Shown piece by piece: positions 27,677-37,431 of a DNA stretch of 51,019 nt. The translations under genes and the position numbers were made by a program. Origin of the DNA: Bacteroidota bacterium (GTDB lineage Bacteria; Bacteroidota; Bacteroidia; Bacteroidales; F082). The notes below the pieces were generated by a model. The model did no database searches. It was not told the DNA's origin and was given only the letters and a program-made list of their open reading frames with translations. Position 1 is the stretch's first letter. The number at the start of each line of letters is the position of its first letter. Location of the stretch: the NCBI GenBank assembly GCA_016845175.1, contig JAERTD010000106.1, positions 1 through 51,019 on the forward strand, given 5' to 3'.

Positions 27677-28864
27677 CTAGATCACTTTCAATTCTTTACC
27701 CACTTTAGTAAAGGCTTCAATGGCTTTATCAAGATGTGCTCTTTCATGACCGGCAGATAATTGTACACGGATCCGGGCCTCTCCTTTGGGAACCACAGGG
27801 AAATAAAAGCCTATGACATAAATGCCTTCATCCAGAAGTTTGGAGGCCATTTCCTGAGAAAGCTTGGCGTCATATAGCATTACTGCGCAAATGGCTGACT
27901 GTGTGGGTTTAATGTCAAAACCAGCAGCTGTCATTTTCTCCATGAAATAATCAGTGTTTTCGTGGAGTTTATCCTGCAGCTCATTGGTTTCACTCATCAT
28001 ATCCACCATTCGAATACCGGCATTTACCACAGCCGGAGGCAGAGAATTGGAGAATAAATACGGTCTTGAACGCTGACGCAGCATCTCAACGATCTCCTTT
28101 TTACCTGTGGTAAATCCACCAACAGCACCGCCAAAGGCTTTACCCAGTGTACCCGTAATGATATCCAGTTTGCCCATGATATCATAGTGTTCACTTACAC
28201 CACGTCCGGTTTTACCTACCACACCAGCTGAGTGACATTCGTCCACCATCACCATGGCATCATATTTTTCGGCCAGCTCCACCATCTTATCCACAGGCGC
28301 TGTGTTTCCATCCATTGAGAATACACCATCAGTAACGATAATTCTGAAGCGTTGTGCTTGCGCTTCCTTCAATGCTTCTTCCAGGGCTTCCATATCAGCA
28401 TTGGGATAGCGATATCTCTGTGCCTTACACAAACGAACACCATCAATGATGGAAGCATGGTTCAAACTGTCGGAAATAATAGCATCTTCAGCTGTCAACA
28501 ATGGTTCAAAGACACCACCATTGGCATCGAAAGCTGCGGCATATAAAATGGTGTCTTCGGTACCAAAGAAGTCAGCAATTTTCTTTTCCAGTGTTTTGTG
28601 AAGATCAGTGGTTCCACAAATAAAGCGAACAGATGACATACCATAACCATGAGAATCCATGGCAGATTTGGCAGCATGAATCAACTCCGGATGATTGGAG
28701 AGGCCCAAATAGTTATTGGCACAGAAATTCAGCACCTCCTGCCCTGTGTTGAGCTTGATCTCAGCTTGTTGGGGGCTCACAATAATACGTTCTTCCTTAT
28801 ACAATCCCGCTTCACGGATTTCTGCTATTTCCTTGGTCAGATGCTCTTTTATTTTTCCGTACAT
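27677..28864 (-). CDS. kbl: Glycine C-acetyltransferase (2-amino-3-ketobutyrate CoA ligase)
   Basis: The protein has 395 residues, matching Kbl. Features: 'VLNFCANNYLGLSNHPEL', 'SHGYGMSSVRFICGTTDLHK', 'MVDECHSAGVVGKTGRG' and the PLP lysine in 'ITGTLGKAFGGAVGG'. It catalyses cleavage of 2-amino-3-ketobutyrate to glycine and acetyl-CoA in threonine breakdown. The partner threonine dehydrogenase is not adjacent. It has its own promoter at 28903-28910. Confidence 0.95.
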   Translation of the reverse strand: MYGKIKEHLTKEIAEIREAGLYKEERIIVSPQQAEIKLNTGQEVLNFCANNYLGLSNHPELIHAAKSAMDSHGYGMSSVRFICGTTDLHKTLEKKIADFFGTEDTILYAAAFDANGGVFEPLLTAEDAIISDSLNHASIIDGVRLCKAQRYRYPNADMEALEEALKEAQAQRFRIIVTDGVFSMDGNTAPVDKMVELAEKYDAMVMVDECHSAGVVGKTGRGVSEHYDIMGKLDIITGTLGKAFGGAVGGFTTGKKEIVEMLRQRSRPYLFSNSLPPAVVNAGIRMVDMMSETNELQDKLHENTDYFMEKMTAAGFDIKPTQSAICAVMLYDAKLSQEMASKLLDEGIYVIGFYFPVVPKGEARIRVQLSAGHERAHLDKAIEAFTKVGKELKVI

Positions 28865-28902
28865 GATTATTTACTTTTGGATATAAAGTGTTAATTATCC
28901 TT

Positions 28903-28910
28903 CAAAAATA
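28903..28910 (-). promoter_or_regulatory. -7 box (TATTTTTG) for kbl
   Basis: On the minus strand TATTTTTG matches TAnnTTTG and lies 38 bases before the kbl start at 28864. The rest of the gap to 29088 shows nothing else clear. Confidence 0.5.
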
Positions 28911-29088
28911 ATGATTCTTAGCATCGGTTGAAGATTAAAAAGTTCGGTATTTATAATTTAGAAAAAAGCAAAACTAAACAAGTGGCAAAAAGTTGATTTT
29001 TATGAGTCTAAAAAACTGACCCTCCGCTTAATACATCAAGGGCAGTGAATTGCAAATTTTGTGCGACATTTGCAAAAAAATTACACTG

Positions 29089-30156
29089 ATGAAAATAGCA
29101 GCCTTGGTATCAGGTGGTGTGGACAGTTCAGTAACTATTCCTTTACTAAAGGAACAGGGATATGACCCTCATATTTTCTACATACGTATTGGCATGGAAG
29201 ATGAGGATGCCTTTATGGATTGTCCTTCAGAGGAAGACATAGAAATTACCAGTTGGATAGCTAAGAAATATGGTTGCCGTTTTGATATCGTTGATTTACA
29301 AAAAGACTATTGGTCAACTGTGGTTAAATATACCATAGACACTGTAAAGAAGGGCTTAACCCCTAATCCGGATATCATGTGTAACCTGATGATCAAATTC
29401 GGTGCATTTAATGACAAATACGGCCATGAATTTGACAGGATTACTACAGGTCATTATGCATCTACCTATGAAAATGAGTTGGGTAGTTTCTTAAGTACAG
29501 CAAAAGACAAGGTAAAAGATCAAACCTATTTTCTAGGCCAGATAAGCTATGCGCAATTATCCAAAGTTATGTTCCCCATTGGTCATTTACCTAAAAAGGA
29601 AGTAAGAACCATAGCCGAAAACATGAAACTACCCAGCGCACACCGCCCCGATAGTCAGGGTATATGTTTCCTGGGAAAGATCAATTATAGCGATTTCATT
29701 AAGAAATACGCCGGTGAATTACCGGGAGAAGTAATAGAGTTGGAAACGGGTAAGCGTTTGGGCGAACACAAGGGCATCTGGTTTCATACCATCGGTCAGA
29801 GACGTGGATTGGGATTGGGTGGTGGCCCATGGTTTGTGGTTAAAAAGGATATAGAAAACAATATCATTTATGTCTCCAATGGTTATGATCCCATAGCTCA
29901 GTATGGGGATACCATTCCACTAGCCGACCTGCATTTTCTAAATCCGAATGCCGATTATTCAGAAACCTCAGCTATTAAATTTAAGATTCGCCATCAGCCT
30001 GAGTTCCAGTCAGGGCAATTGCTACGTAAGGGAAAGGATATTCACATTGTATCCGACTCTAAACTATCGGGCATCGCTCCCGGACAATTTGCTGTACTTT
30101 ATGACACCGAGGAAACTACCTGTTTGGGTAGCGCTGTGATATCTGAGGAAGCATAA
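29089..30156 (+). CDS. mnmA: tRNA-specific 2-thiouridylase MnmA
   Basis: The protein has 355 residues from the ATG at 29089 (MKIAALVSGGVDSS); the frame continues 39 bases upstream, but MnmA begins at this ATG. The PP-loop SGGVDSS binds ATP. The catalytic cysteines are in 'TPNPDIMCNLMIKFG' (about residue 102) and 'DSQGICFLGKINY' (about 194). 'TGHYAST' and 'HKGIWFHTIGQRRGLG' are also standard. It makes the 2-thio group of wobble uridine in tRNA-Lys, Glu and Gln. It converges on the FISUMP gene, 8 bases apart. Confidence 0.95.
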   Translation: MKIAALVSGGVDSSVTIPLLKEQGYDPHIFYIRIGMEDEDAFMDCPSEEDIEITSWIAKKYGCRFDIVDLQKDYWSTVVKYTIDTVKKGLTPNPDIMCNLMIKFGAFNDKYGHEFDRITTGHYASTYENELGSFLSTAKDKVKDQTYFLGQISYAQLSKVMFPIGHLPKKEVRTIAENMKLPSAHRPDSQGICFLGKINYSDFIKKYAGELPGEVIELETGKRLGEHKGIWFHTIGQRRGLGLGGGPWFVVKKDIENNIIYVSNGYDPIAQYGDTIPLADLHFLNPNADYSETSAIKFKIRHQPEFQSGQLLRKGKDIHIVSDSKLSGIAPGQFAVLYDTEETTCLGSAVISEEA

Positions 30157-30164
30157 ATGAACAT

Positions 30165-31115
30165 TTAATCCTTAACACAGCGAACGCTGAGTCCTGCCAG
30201 CTTAGGATCCTCGTCTCTTTCTACCTGATCGTTACTATAACTAAGGGAGCGGTTCCAGGCTGAGGTTCCGCTATATTCTGAGGAAGACCACCACCATCCA
30301 ACATAACCGGTGTCGTCCCAAGGCCAGTTATCATCAACATATTTAAATCCTCCCGCTAATCCTGAAAAGCCACTACTGTTGGTACCATTACCATCCTCAC
30401 TCCATCCACTGGCTGATTTCATTTTACTTCCTTCATCAGTACCACGCCAGGGTGATTGTTTATCAACCTCACTTTGGCTCATACCTAAATACAATTCAAG
30501 TTGTTTCCATTCATCATCAGATGGTAAATGCCAGCCCGCAGGGCAAACAATATTTGCGTCCTCCCAGGTATACAACCGACCAAATACTGGCCCATTGTCA
30601 GGATTGTGTTTGTGGAACCATGAGTTAGTGGTTTGGAAATTAATATTCTCAGCAAACCATTCTTGATTTCCAATGACAACAGTAGTATAATCTGTTCCAT
30701 CACGAGAATCGTGGAAGGAACCATAGACAGGTCCACCACCTCCATCACTGACGACCACTTGCATTAATGCCTGCCCTGTGGCACCATCAGTATCAACAAC
30801 CTCCATTCTCGGATTATAAGTTCCTGTAGTTGAATATGTTGTTGTTATGGTTTTTTGAGACAGCCAATCGGTATCCCAGTTGTTATCATCATCAAAATCC
30901 CAGCGGAATTTTAAATCATCGGAAGGGTCTTCTGAATCATTAGAACCTGAAGCATCGAAACTAAAAAGAGTTTGGGTGGTTCCATTGTTTGGACTAACTG
31001 TAAAAACAGCTGAGGGAGCCTTATTCTCATCTTCCTTATCACATCCAATTAGAAGAGTACCAATACTTGTAATCACAACTGCAACGACAATAAGAAGGTT
31101 TACTTTATTATTCAT
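30165..31115 (-). CDS. FISUMP-domain lipoprotein with PKD-like domain
   Basis: The 316-residue protein has a lipoprotein signal (ITSIGTLLIGC, Cys about residue 25), then a PKD-like domain at about 33-125 (APSAVFTVSPNNGTTQTLFSFDA, RWDFDDDNNWD, TTTYSTTGTYNPRMEVVD). After a Gly spacer comes a FISUMP domain (about 135-315): 'DYTTVVIGNQEWFAENI', 'GRLYTWEDA', 'CPAGWHLPSDDEWKQLE', 'WWSSSEYSGTSAW' and 'GLSVRCVKD' at the end. FISUMP is the Fibrobacter succinogenes major paralogous domain, common in Bacteroidota surface proteins and of unknown function. Confidence 0.9.
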   Translation of the reverse strand: MNNKVNLLIVVAVVITSIGTLLIGCDKEDENKAPSAVFTVSPNNGTTQTLFSFDASGSNDSEDPSDDLKFRWDFDDDNNWDTDWLSQKTITTTYSTTGTYNPRMEVVDTDGATGQALMQVVVSDGGGGPVYGSFHDSRDGTDYTTVVIGNQEWFAENINFQTTNSWFHKHNPDNGPVFGRLYTWEDANIVCPAGWHLPSDDEWKQLELYLGMSQSEVDKQSPWRGTDEGSKMKSASGWSEDGNGTNSSGFSGLAGGFKYVDDNWPWDDTGYVGWWWSSSEYSGTSAWNRSLSYSNDQVERDEDPKLAGLSVRCVKD

Positions 31116-31280
31116 AGGGTTATAGGTTTAGGTTATATGGCTAATGTAGCAATTTACCCTCAAAATAACAAATTACTGTTCTGTAACTCCGGGAATTGAG
31201 TCCGTGTCGGGTATTAAAGTTGAGTTGAAAAGGTCCGGTCTATCTATCTAAGCTTGTGGATATAAATACCAGACTGAAGG

Positions 31281-32246
31281 CTATAGGTAGGCTCCCTCAC
31301 CCAGGTAATTTTTCACATAATCGCCTACCCCATCTTCCAGGGAAGTGAAGTCTTTGTCGTAACCAGCCTCAATAAGCTTCCTCATATTGGCTTCCGTAAA
31401 GTATTGGTATTTGTCGCGAATATCTTCCGGAGTATCAATAAAATCGATATTGTCTTCCAAGTCAAGTGCACTGAAGGTGGCCTTCACCAGGTCAATAAAG
31501 GTCCTTGCCTTTCCAGTTCCCAGATTATATAATCCTGAATCGGGCTGGTTTTCCACCAGAAAATATATGACCTCAACCACATCTTTTACATAAACAAAAT
31601 CGCGCAATTGTTCACCATCCTTAAAATCAGGATGATGAGAGCGGAATAGTTTTACCTTTCCTGTATCTCTGATTTGGTTATAGGCATGCATAATCACAGA
31701 GGCCATCCTGTCTTTATGGTACTCATTGGGACCATACACATTAAAAAACTTAAGGCCCGCCCAGAAAGGAGGTTGTTCTTTCTGTGTCAATACCCATTTA
31801 TCAAAGTCATTTTTTGATTCCCCGTATGGGTTTAGTGGTTTTAGTTTGGACACAATTTCATGAGAATCCTCATATCCAAACTCCCCCATCCCATAAGTTG
31901 CAGCCGAAGAGGCATAAATCATCGGAATGCCTAAGGCTACACAACGCAACCAAAGCTGTTTGCTATAATTTAGGTTAAGCACATTAAAAACTTCCACATT
32001 AAATTCTGTGGTGTCAGTTCTGGCACCTATGTGCAGCACGAAATCCAGTTCCTTGGCATTGTTATCCATCCAACGAAAAAGATCATCTCGATGTACCACC
32101 TCGTAGCAGCTTTTGTCTTCTGTGTTTTTATTCTTCCGTTCGTTGCTGAAATCATCAACAATAATAATATCGTTAAATCCTTCCTTATTCAGTTTATCCA
32201 ACAAAACGCTCCCAATAAAACCAGCTGCTCCTGTAAGTATAATCAT
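31281..32246 (-). CDS. hldD: ADP-L-glycero-D-manno-heptose 6-epimerase
   Basis: The protein has 321 residues. Features: NAD-binding GAAGFIGSVL (about 6-15), 'VVHRDDLFRWM', 'IGARTDTTEFNV', the catalytic 'NPYGESKNDFDKWV' (Y-x-x-x-K) and 'KFFNVYGPNEYHKDRMASV', which is the RfaD/HldD signature. It makes the heptose of the LPS inner core. The protease gene is divergent from it. Confidence 0.92.
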   Translation of the reverse strand: MIILTGAAGFIGSVLLDKLNKEGFNDIIIVDDFSNERKNKNTEDKSCYEVVHRDDLFRWMDNNAKELDFVLHIGARTDTTEFNVEVFNVLNLNYSKQLWLRCVALGIPMIYASSAATYGMGEFGYEDSHEIVSKLKPLNPYGESKNDFDKWVLTQKEQPPFWAGLKFFNVYGPNEYHKDRMASVIMHAYNQIRDTGKVKLFRSHHPDFKDGEQLRDFVYVKDVVEVIYFLVENQPDSGLYNLGTGKARTFIDLVKATFSALDLEDNIDFIDTPEDIRDKYQYFTEANMRKLIEAGYDKDFTSLEDGVGDYVKNYLGEGAYL

Positions 32247-32261
32247 GCCTTAGTTTTTCGG

Positions 32262-32269
32262 CAAAAATA
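32262..32269 (-). promoter_or_regulatory. -7 box (TATTTTTG) for hldD
   Basis: On the minus strand TATTTTTG matches TAnnTTTG and lies 15 bases before the hldD start at 32246. Confidence 0.5.
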
Positions 32270-32358
32270 GCGAATTATTTGGCCGTTCTTCAATTCAGCC
32301 CTTCCGCATTGTCAATTATAGGCAAAAAAATCAAACTAGAAATCCCATGGCGAATCAT

Positions 32359-32366
32359 TATCTTTG
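32359..32366 (+). promoter_or_regulatory. -7 box (TATCTTTG) for the secreted protease, deciding its start
   Basis: TATCTTTG matches TAnnTTTG and lies 17 bases before the ATG at 32384. The frame is open back to 32279, upstream of this box, so translation should start at 32384. Confidence 0.6.
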
Positions 32367-32383
32367 TCATAGAAAACGGACTT

Positions 32384-34240
32384 ATGATCCAAAAACAATT
32401 TGCTTTTCTTTTCCTGTGTATATTGATTCTACACACGGGCCATGCTCAGGTTTTTAATGATCAGAAACCTGCTAGCAGCAAGCTGTCAAGAGAAAAATTG
32501 GATTATGTCGTTTTCGAAAGTCAACCTGAGATGAATACCAGCCTTCAGCTACAAGAATTTCCATTATATGCCGGACATACACTGGTATTTGACGAAGCAC
32601 TTTTATCCCATGGGCAATGGTCACGAACTGTAGATGGCATCCATGTATGGCGCCTTGGAATTGAAGTTCAAGACGCGAAAAAGCTAAACATCTATTTGAA
32701 AAATCTTAGGCTATCACCTGAGCAGTATTTGTTTCTTTACAGTAAGAGTGGCGAGCAAATTATTGGAGCATACACACATACCCACAACAGGCAACAGCTG
32801 GGAAGCCCATTGATTGTTGGGAATACCATTATCATTGAACTTAACAGTTCTGTTGTTGTACAAAGACTCCCCTTTACCCTAAGTGAGATTGGTGTGCTTA
32901 CCCATGGTACCAATGCCACAAGGTTGGGTTTTGGTGATGCCGGATCGTGCGAAATACCCATAAATTGTGGAGAGGGCTTGAATTGGCATAACCAGAAAGG
33001 TGGCATCGCCAAAGTATTTGTTAAAGTAGGAAGTTCATTGGCCTGGTGTTCAGGAAGCTTGGTAAACAACACAAAAAACGACGGAAGGCCATATTTTTTA
33101 ACTGCAAATCACTGTGGGCAACAGGCTGATGAAGAAGATTATAATAATTGGGTTTTTTATTTCAATTATGAAGGACCCTATTGTGAACGACCGCTGGATG
33201 AACCGGATCTCTACACCCTGACCGGATCGAAACTTATGGCCAAAAGTCCTACTTCAACAGCCATGGGTTCTGATTTCAAACTCCTGCTACTTCATGATGA
33301 TGTGCCCAAATCCTATAATCCCTATTACAATGGTTGGGATCGCAGTGGTAATGCCTCTTCCAGTGGAATCAGCATCCATCATCCACAAGGTGATATCAAA
33401 ATGATCTCGACCTACCTTAACCCAACAGTATCCAGTCAGTACTATGGTGAGCAAGAGGATGAAGAAGGCTTTTACTGGAGAGTTAACTGGGCAGAAACCA
33501 ACAATGGACATGGTGTCACAGAAGGGGGTTCATCTGGTTCACCATTATTTAATGACGAGGGATTGATCATGGGCTCTCTGACCGGGGGAACAGCTTCCTG
33601 TACCTTCCTGGATGACCCGGATTATTACGGAAAATTCAGCCATTCATGGGATGGACATGAGGGAGACTCCAGCAATAGGTTACAACCCTGGCTGGACCCT
33701 GAAAATACAGGTGTCATCAACTTTCCCGGCAGCAGCCTTGATTCCACCCAGCTTATTGCCAATTTTTCTGCCTCAGAGACCAGGGTTTTAGTAGGGGGAT
33801 CTGTCAACTTCAATAACCTTTCCTATGGAAATATTGAAAACTACCAGTGGGAATTTGAAGGCGGAGAACCCAAACAATCATTTGAGAATAACCCAGCAGC
33901 AATAACCTATAACAACTCTGGTATTTTTAATGTGCGTCTGATTGTTAATTCGGGCGACTATGCTGACACCACTACCATGATCGATTACATACATGTATCA
34001 CCTGTCATTGCCCCTAATCCCGGACCCGGAATATTTAGTATCCGTTTTGGTGACCAACCCACCGATCAGGTTTCACTGGAAATATTTGATCTCTTGGGAA
34101 GAAATATAGGTTTCAGTAGTACTATTAATGGTGACAACAGTATTACCATCGATTTAGGCTCACAGAGCCGAGGTCTGTATTTGGTTGTCATCCACTCGGA
34201 AAATGGGATTGAAGTTCAAAAGGCGGTTGTTTCAAAGTAA
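32384..34240 (+). CDS. Secreted trypsin-like (lysyl endopeptidase-type) protease with PKD and T9SS sorting domain
   Basis: The protein has 618 residues from the ATG at 32384. Domains: signal peptide (1-22, ending GHAQ); propeptide-like region (about 25-185); an S1 peptidase domain (about 190-440); a PKD domain (about 460-535); and a T9SS type A sorting domain at the end (IAPNPGPGIFSIRFG, EIFDLLGRNIG, GLYLVVIHSENG). The triad is visible: His in 'PYFLTANHCG' (about 242), Asp in 'MGSDFKLLLLHDD' (about 296) and Ser in 'TEGGSSGSPLFN' (about 386). The segment 'WCSGSLVNN' and its Cys residues resemble lysyl endopeptidases. It is exported by Sec and then T9SS. Confidence 0.9.
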   Translation: MIQKQFAFLFLCILILHTGHAQVFNDQKPASSKLSREKLDYVVFESQPEMNTSLQLQEFPLYAGHTLVFDEALLSHGQWSRTVDGIHVWRLGIEVQDAKKLNIYLKNLRLSPEQYLFLYSKSGEQIIGAYTHTHNRQQLGSPLIVGNTIIIELNSSVVVQRLPFTLSEIGVLTHGTNATRLGFGDAGSCEIPINCGEGLNWHNQKGGIAKVFVKVGSSLAWCSGSLVNNTKNDGRPYFLTANHCGQQADEEDYNNWVFYFNYEGPYCERPLDEPDLYTLTGSKLMAKSPTSTAMGSDFKLLLLHDDVPKSYNPYYNGWDRSGNASSSGISIHHPQGDIKMISTYLNPTVSSQYYGEQEDEEGFYWRVNWAETNNGHGVTEGGSSGSPLFNDEGLIMGSLTGGTASCTFLDDPDYYGKFSHSWDGHEGDSSNRLQPWLDPENTGVINFPGSSLDSTQLIANFSASETRVLVGGSVNFNNLSYGNIENYQWEFEGGEPKQSFENNPAAITYNNSGIFNVRLIVNSGDYADTTTMIDYIHVSPVIAPNPGPGIFSIRFGDQPTDQVSLEIFDLLGRNIGFSSTINGDNSITIDLGSQSRGLYLVVIHSENGIEVQKAVVSK

Positions 34241-34253
34241 GCTAATGCTCTGA

Positions 34254-35288
34254 TTATTCCATACTATGGGTGGCATAATTCCGCCATTTCTCAATTACCA
34301 TTGACATATCCACAGGTAATTCCGACTCAAACTGCATGGATTTTCCTGTACCGGGGTGGATAAAGCCCAGTGTCTTTGCGTGCAGCGCCTGACGCGGAAT
34401 AATTTTGAAAGCATTATGGACAAACTGCTTGTATTTGGTAAAAGTGGTGCCTTTTAATATGGTATCACCTCCATAGCGCGCATCATTAAATAAGGGATGC
34501 CCCAGATACTTCATATGTGCCCTGATTTGATGGGTCCTGCCCGTTTCAAGCTGACATTGAATCAGACTGACATATCCGAAACGCTCCAATAGCTTAAAAT
34601 GGGTAACTGCTTCTTTACCATAATCACCTTCTGGAAAAACAGTCATTTGACGCCTGTCTTTCAGACTTCTGCCTATATGCCCCTCAATGGTGCCTTCTTC
34701 TTCATTGAGGTCACCCCAAACCAATGCCTGATAGGTGCGTTCTACTGAGTGATCGAAAAACTGTTTGGCCAGTTTGGTTTGTGTAAGCTCATTTTTGGCA
34801 ACCAGGAGCAATCCACTGGTGTCTTTATCGATACGGTGAACCAGGTATCCAAAGCCGTTCTCGACTTCCTTAAACTTTGGTTTTTCAAAATAATGAGCCA
34901 GGCCATTTAACATGGTTCCAGAATAATTCCCATGGCCGGGGTGAACCACCAATCCAGCTTGTTTTTCCAGTACCAATAAATCCTCATCTTCATAAACAAT
35001 ATCCAGGTCAATGGCCTCCGGTGTAATTTCAACTTCACGCGGTGGGTGTGTCATCACTATGGAAATTACATCCCCTGCTTTGGTCTTATAATTGGATTTT
35101 ACAGCCTTATCATTCACCAGCACACTTTCAGCCTTAGCTGCCTGTTGAATCTTATTTCTGGATACATGGCTTAGTTTTCCGAAAAGAAATTTATCAATTC
35201 GGGTTGGAAGCTGGCCAGGATCCACCACGATTCGATGGTGTTCGTACAGTTCATTTTGCTCCTCATGCAGTTCTACATCCTCTTTCAT
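34254..35288 (-). CDS. RluA-family pseudouridine synthase (RluD-like)
   Basis: The protein has 344 residues from the ATG at 35288, one base after the T9SS gene stop; the frame is open to 35330, but that would overlap the upstream gene. An S4 RNA-binding domain (about 20-85; TRIDKFLFGKLSHVSRNKIQ) precedes the catalytic domain with 'VHRIDKDTSGLLLVAKN' (catalytic Asp) and 'QCQLETGRTHQIRAHM'. It isomerises specific uridines in 23S rRNA, most likely the RluD sites of helix 69 (inference). Last gene of the PASTA/T9SS operon. Confidence 0.93.
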   Translation of the reverse strand: MKEDVELHEEQNELYEHHRIVVDPGQLPTRIDKFLFGKLSHVSRNKIQQAAKAESVLVNDKAVKSNYKTKAGDVISIVMTHPPREVEITPEAIDLDIVYEDEDLLVLEKQAGLVVHPGHGNYSGTMLNGLAHYFEKPKFKEVENGFGYLVHRIDKDTSGLLLVAKNELTQTKLAKQFFDHSVERTYQALVWGDLNEEEGTIEGHIGRSLKDRRQMTVFPEGDYGKEAVTHFKLLERFGYVSLIQCQLETGRTHQIRAHMKYLGHPLFNDARYGGDTILKGTTFTKYKQFVHNAFKIIPRQALHAKTLGFIHPGTGKSMQFESELPVDMSMVIEKWRNYATHSME

Positions 35289-35289
35289 A

Positions 35290-37425
35290 TTATCTGCTAA
35301 TGAGTACTTTGGCCATGTAGAGCCTGTCATCTGCCAATACGCGAACAGTATACATACCAGGACTCAGTTTGCTCACATCAACAGGCCCTTGGGTATAGAT
35401 TTGCTGATGCACTTTCGCTCCAAACATATTGTGAATGCTCAGGCTGATATGGTTACTCTCCTGAAGCACTTGCTGGTCGAGACTAAACTGGCCAGTAGTT
35501 GGATTTGGATATATATTAATGGCGGTCAGGCTCCTTACCTGAGCATCATTAATGCCATAGATACCTTCAGGACCAATCATAGGACGGATCATTGGGGCAC
35601 CCTGAATAGTACTGGTATACCAACCTTGATTATCGTTATAAAAGATTCTCTCAGAAGCATCGTTGTTTCTATCAAAGCCAATATTAAGGTTGGTACTGTT
35701 AAACTGTTCCATACCCACATAGAAATTGCCCGACAAAATGATAGGTTCGTCGAACACATAGGAGTAAAAATGATATAAACCATCTTCCCACCTTGGCTTC
35801 ATGCTCTGCAAACGAAATGCTTCTTCCCCGGGCTGCCCGTTATTATCTCTCCAGACTATTAAATCAAAAAACTGCGCATTGGCATCATTAACAGTTCTGT
35901 TAAAATACATCTGGACTCCCCTAAGGGTATCAGCCACATTTAAGGTAAACTGAGCGGCCAGTTTATTGCCAGACTCCGACATGCCAATACCTGCTTCAGG
36001 TGTACCATCATCATAGGCAAAATAGTTATAAAAGCCCTGGTGATAAATACTTGAGTCCACTATTATTTCCGTATCCGATGAATCACTGATATAATGTTTA
36101 ACCACAAAAGCAGCCGTATCTAAAGCAAAGTCCAGAGCAAATAGTTTGGCAGGGGGGCAGGCATGCTGCGCACAATCGTCACAATTCTGGAAACCTTCAT
36201 TTTCCATCAAATAACTGGGTTTTAAATTGCAGTTCCCTGCAGTTCCATAGGTAAAACTATAATCACCATTCACCTGATCAATGGTATACTTATAGAAGGT
36301 GTTCCGTTCAACCTTATCTAGATTGGTGATATACATCTCCAAAGCAGTTTTTGAACTAACCGTTGCGCCTGCCAAATACTGACGGTAAGGCATTACCTGG
36401 TAATGCTTCAGGAATGAAGGAGCACTTTCTGAAAAACTCAGAACCCTATAGGTAGTATCTCCCTTGGATCTGTTCTCATCTAGGAACACATAATCCACAT
36501 TCCACTGGTCCACATTGCTCCTGTAAGCCGTGTTAATTTCATTGGCAATGGAGGCATAGTTCATAAAACGAAACTTAAAGTCTTTATGGAAATACATGGT
36601 GTCGGTCACAGGTAAGATAACCTGGACAAAATTTCTTCCATAGGCTTGTTTGAATTCTTCCAGTTTCATTCCTTCTGCATGCCATACCTGATTCCACTTA
36701 AGTGATGGCTCGTAATACTCGTGGCAGGGCACGAGGATGTTTTCTCCTCTAAAAACTGTATCCACACTGATCATAAAAAGATTTGGGTCACAGGATTCAG
36801 GTGAATAGATCGTATCAGAAGGGAATATGGTATCCTGATCAGCCGCCATTACATCGTCAGATAAAACAATAATGGAGTCCACATCAGCCAATATCAAATC
36901 CTCATAATCATAATAATTAAATTCAACTACCAGGGTATCCCAGGGTTCCGGTGCATTACCCACACCCTGAGGTTGATAGAAAAAACTAAGATAGATGGAA
37001 TCTTCAGCGGTCACTTCCTTTGGGAAGGGTTCGAATATTGAATCAAGACGTATGGTCTTTGAGGTCAGGTGATCGGCCTCAAAAGGAATCCAGTCAGCAT
37101 CAATATAGGGCACACCTTTATCATCAACTGCATCAAAGGTAGCGGTACCTGTATTCACTGAGCGATAGGCTGCATTTTTGTTTACAAACACGTCCCTGTC
37201 TTCCCAAATCATCGGATTTGGGTAAACTTTTGAAGTTGAAAAATCATCGAATACAGGCAGACTCAGAGGCTCTTCATCCTGAACGGATCTGGTGGGTTTT
37301 TCATCCAATTGCTTAGCTGCCTGTTTGACTGCTTCGTTGAATTGCAATTCGAGCATCTCCTGAGCATGTATCGTCAGTGTAAACAGCAAACTAAAACCAA
37401 ATAATATTATTCTTCTAATACTCAT
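35290..37425 (-). CDS. T9SS type A sorting domain protein of unknown function
   Basis: The 711-residue protein has a signal peptide (1-21, ending IHAQ). A long beta-rich body of repeated extracellular sections follows, with 'ESCDPNLFMIS' and a Cys-rich part 'NCDDCAQHACPP' (about 410-425). Near 490-610 a jelly-roll-like unit contains 'GVQMYFNRTVNDANAQFFDLIVW'. The T9SS tail includes 'INIYPNPTTGQFSLDQ' and 'GMYTVRVLADDRLYMAKVLI'. No catalytic motif was recognised. The order ddl / PASTA / T9SS protein / RluA is one I recognise as frequent in Bacteroidota. It starts 6 bases after the PASTA gene stop. Confidence 0.85.
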   Translation of the reverse strand: MSIRRIILFGFSLLFTLTIHAQEMLELQFNEAVKQAAKQLDEKPTRSVQDEEPLSLPVFDDFSTSKVYPNPMIWEDRDVFVNKNAAYRSVNTGTATFDAVDDKGVPYIDADWIPFEADHLTSKTIRLDSIFEPFPKEVTAEDSIYLSFFYQPQGVGNAPEPWDTLVVEFNYYDYEDLILADVDSIIVLSDDVMAADQDTIFPSDTIYSPESCDPNLFMISVDTVFRGENILVPCHEYYEPSLKWNQVWHAEGMKLEEFKQAYGRNFVQVILPVTDTMYFHKDFKFRFMNYASIANEINTAYRSNVDQWNVDYVFLDENRSKGDTTYRVLSFSESAPSFLKHYQVMPYRQYLAGATVSSKTALEMYITNLDKVERNTFYKYTIDQVNGDYSFTYGTAGNCNLKPSYLMENEGFQNCDDCAQHACPPAKLFALDFALDTAAFVVKHYISDSSDTEIIVDSSIYHQGFYNYFAYDDGTPEAGIGMSESGNKLAAQFTLNVADTLRGVQMYFNRTVNDANAQFFDLIVWRDNNGQPGEEAFRLQSMKPRWEDGLYHFYSYVFDEPIILSGNFYVGMEQFNSTNLNIGFDRNNDASERIFYNDNQGWYTSTIQGAPMIRPMIGPEGIYGINDAQVRSLTAINIYPNPTTGQFSLDQQVLQESNHISLSIHNMFGAKVHQQIYTQGPVDVSKLSPGMYTVRVLADDRLYMAKVLISR

Positions 37426-37431
37426 CTCTCA

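Noticed and set aside
29640..29665. CCCCGATAGTCAGGG inside mnmA as a copy of the GATAGCTATC palindrome
   Set aside because: It encodes conserved MnmA residues (RPDSQG), so the match is coincidental.
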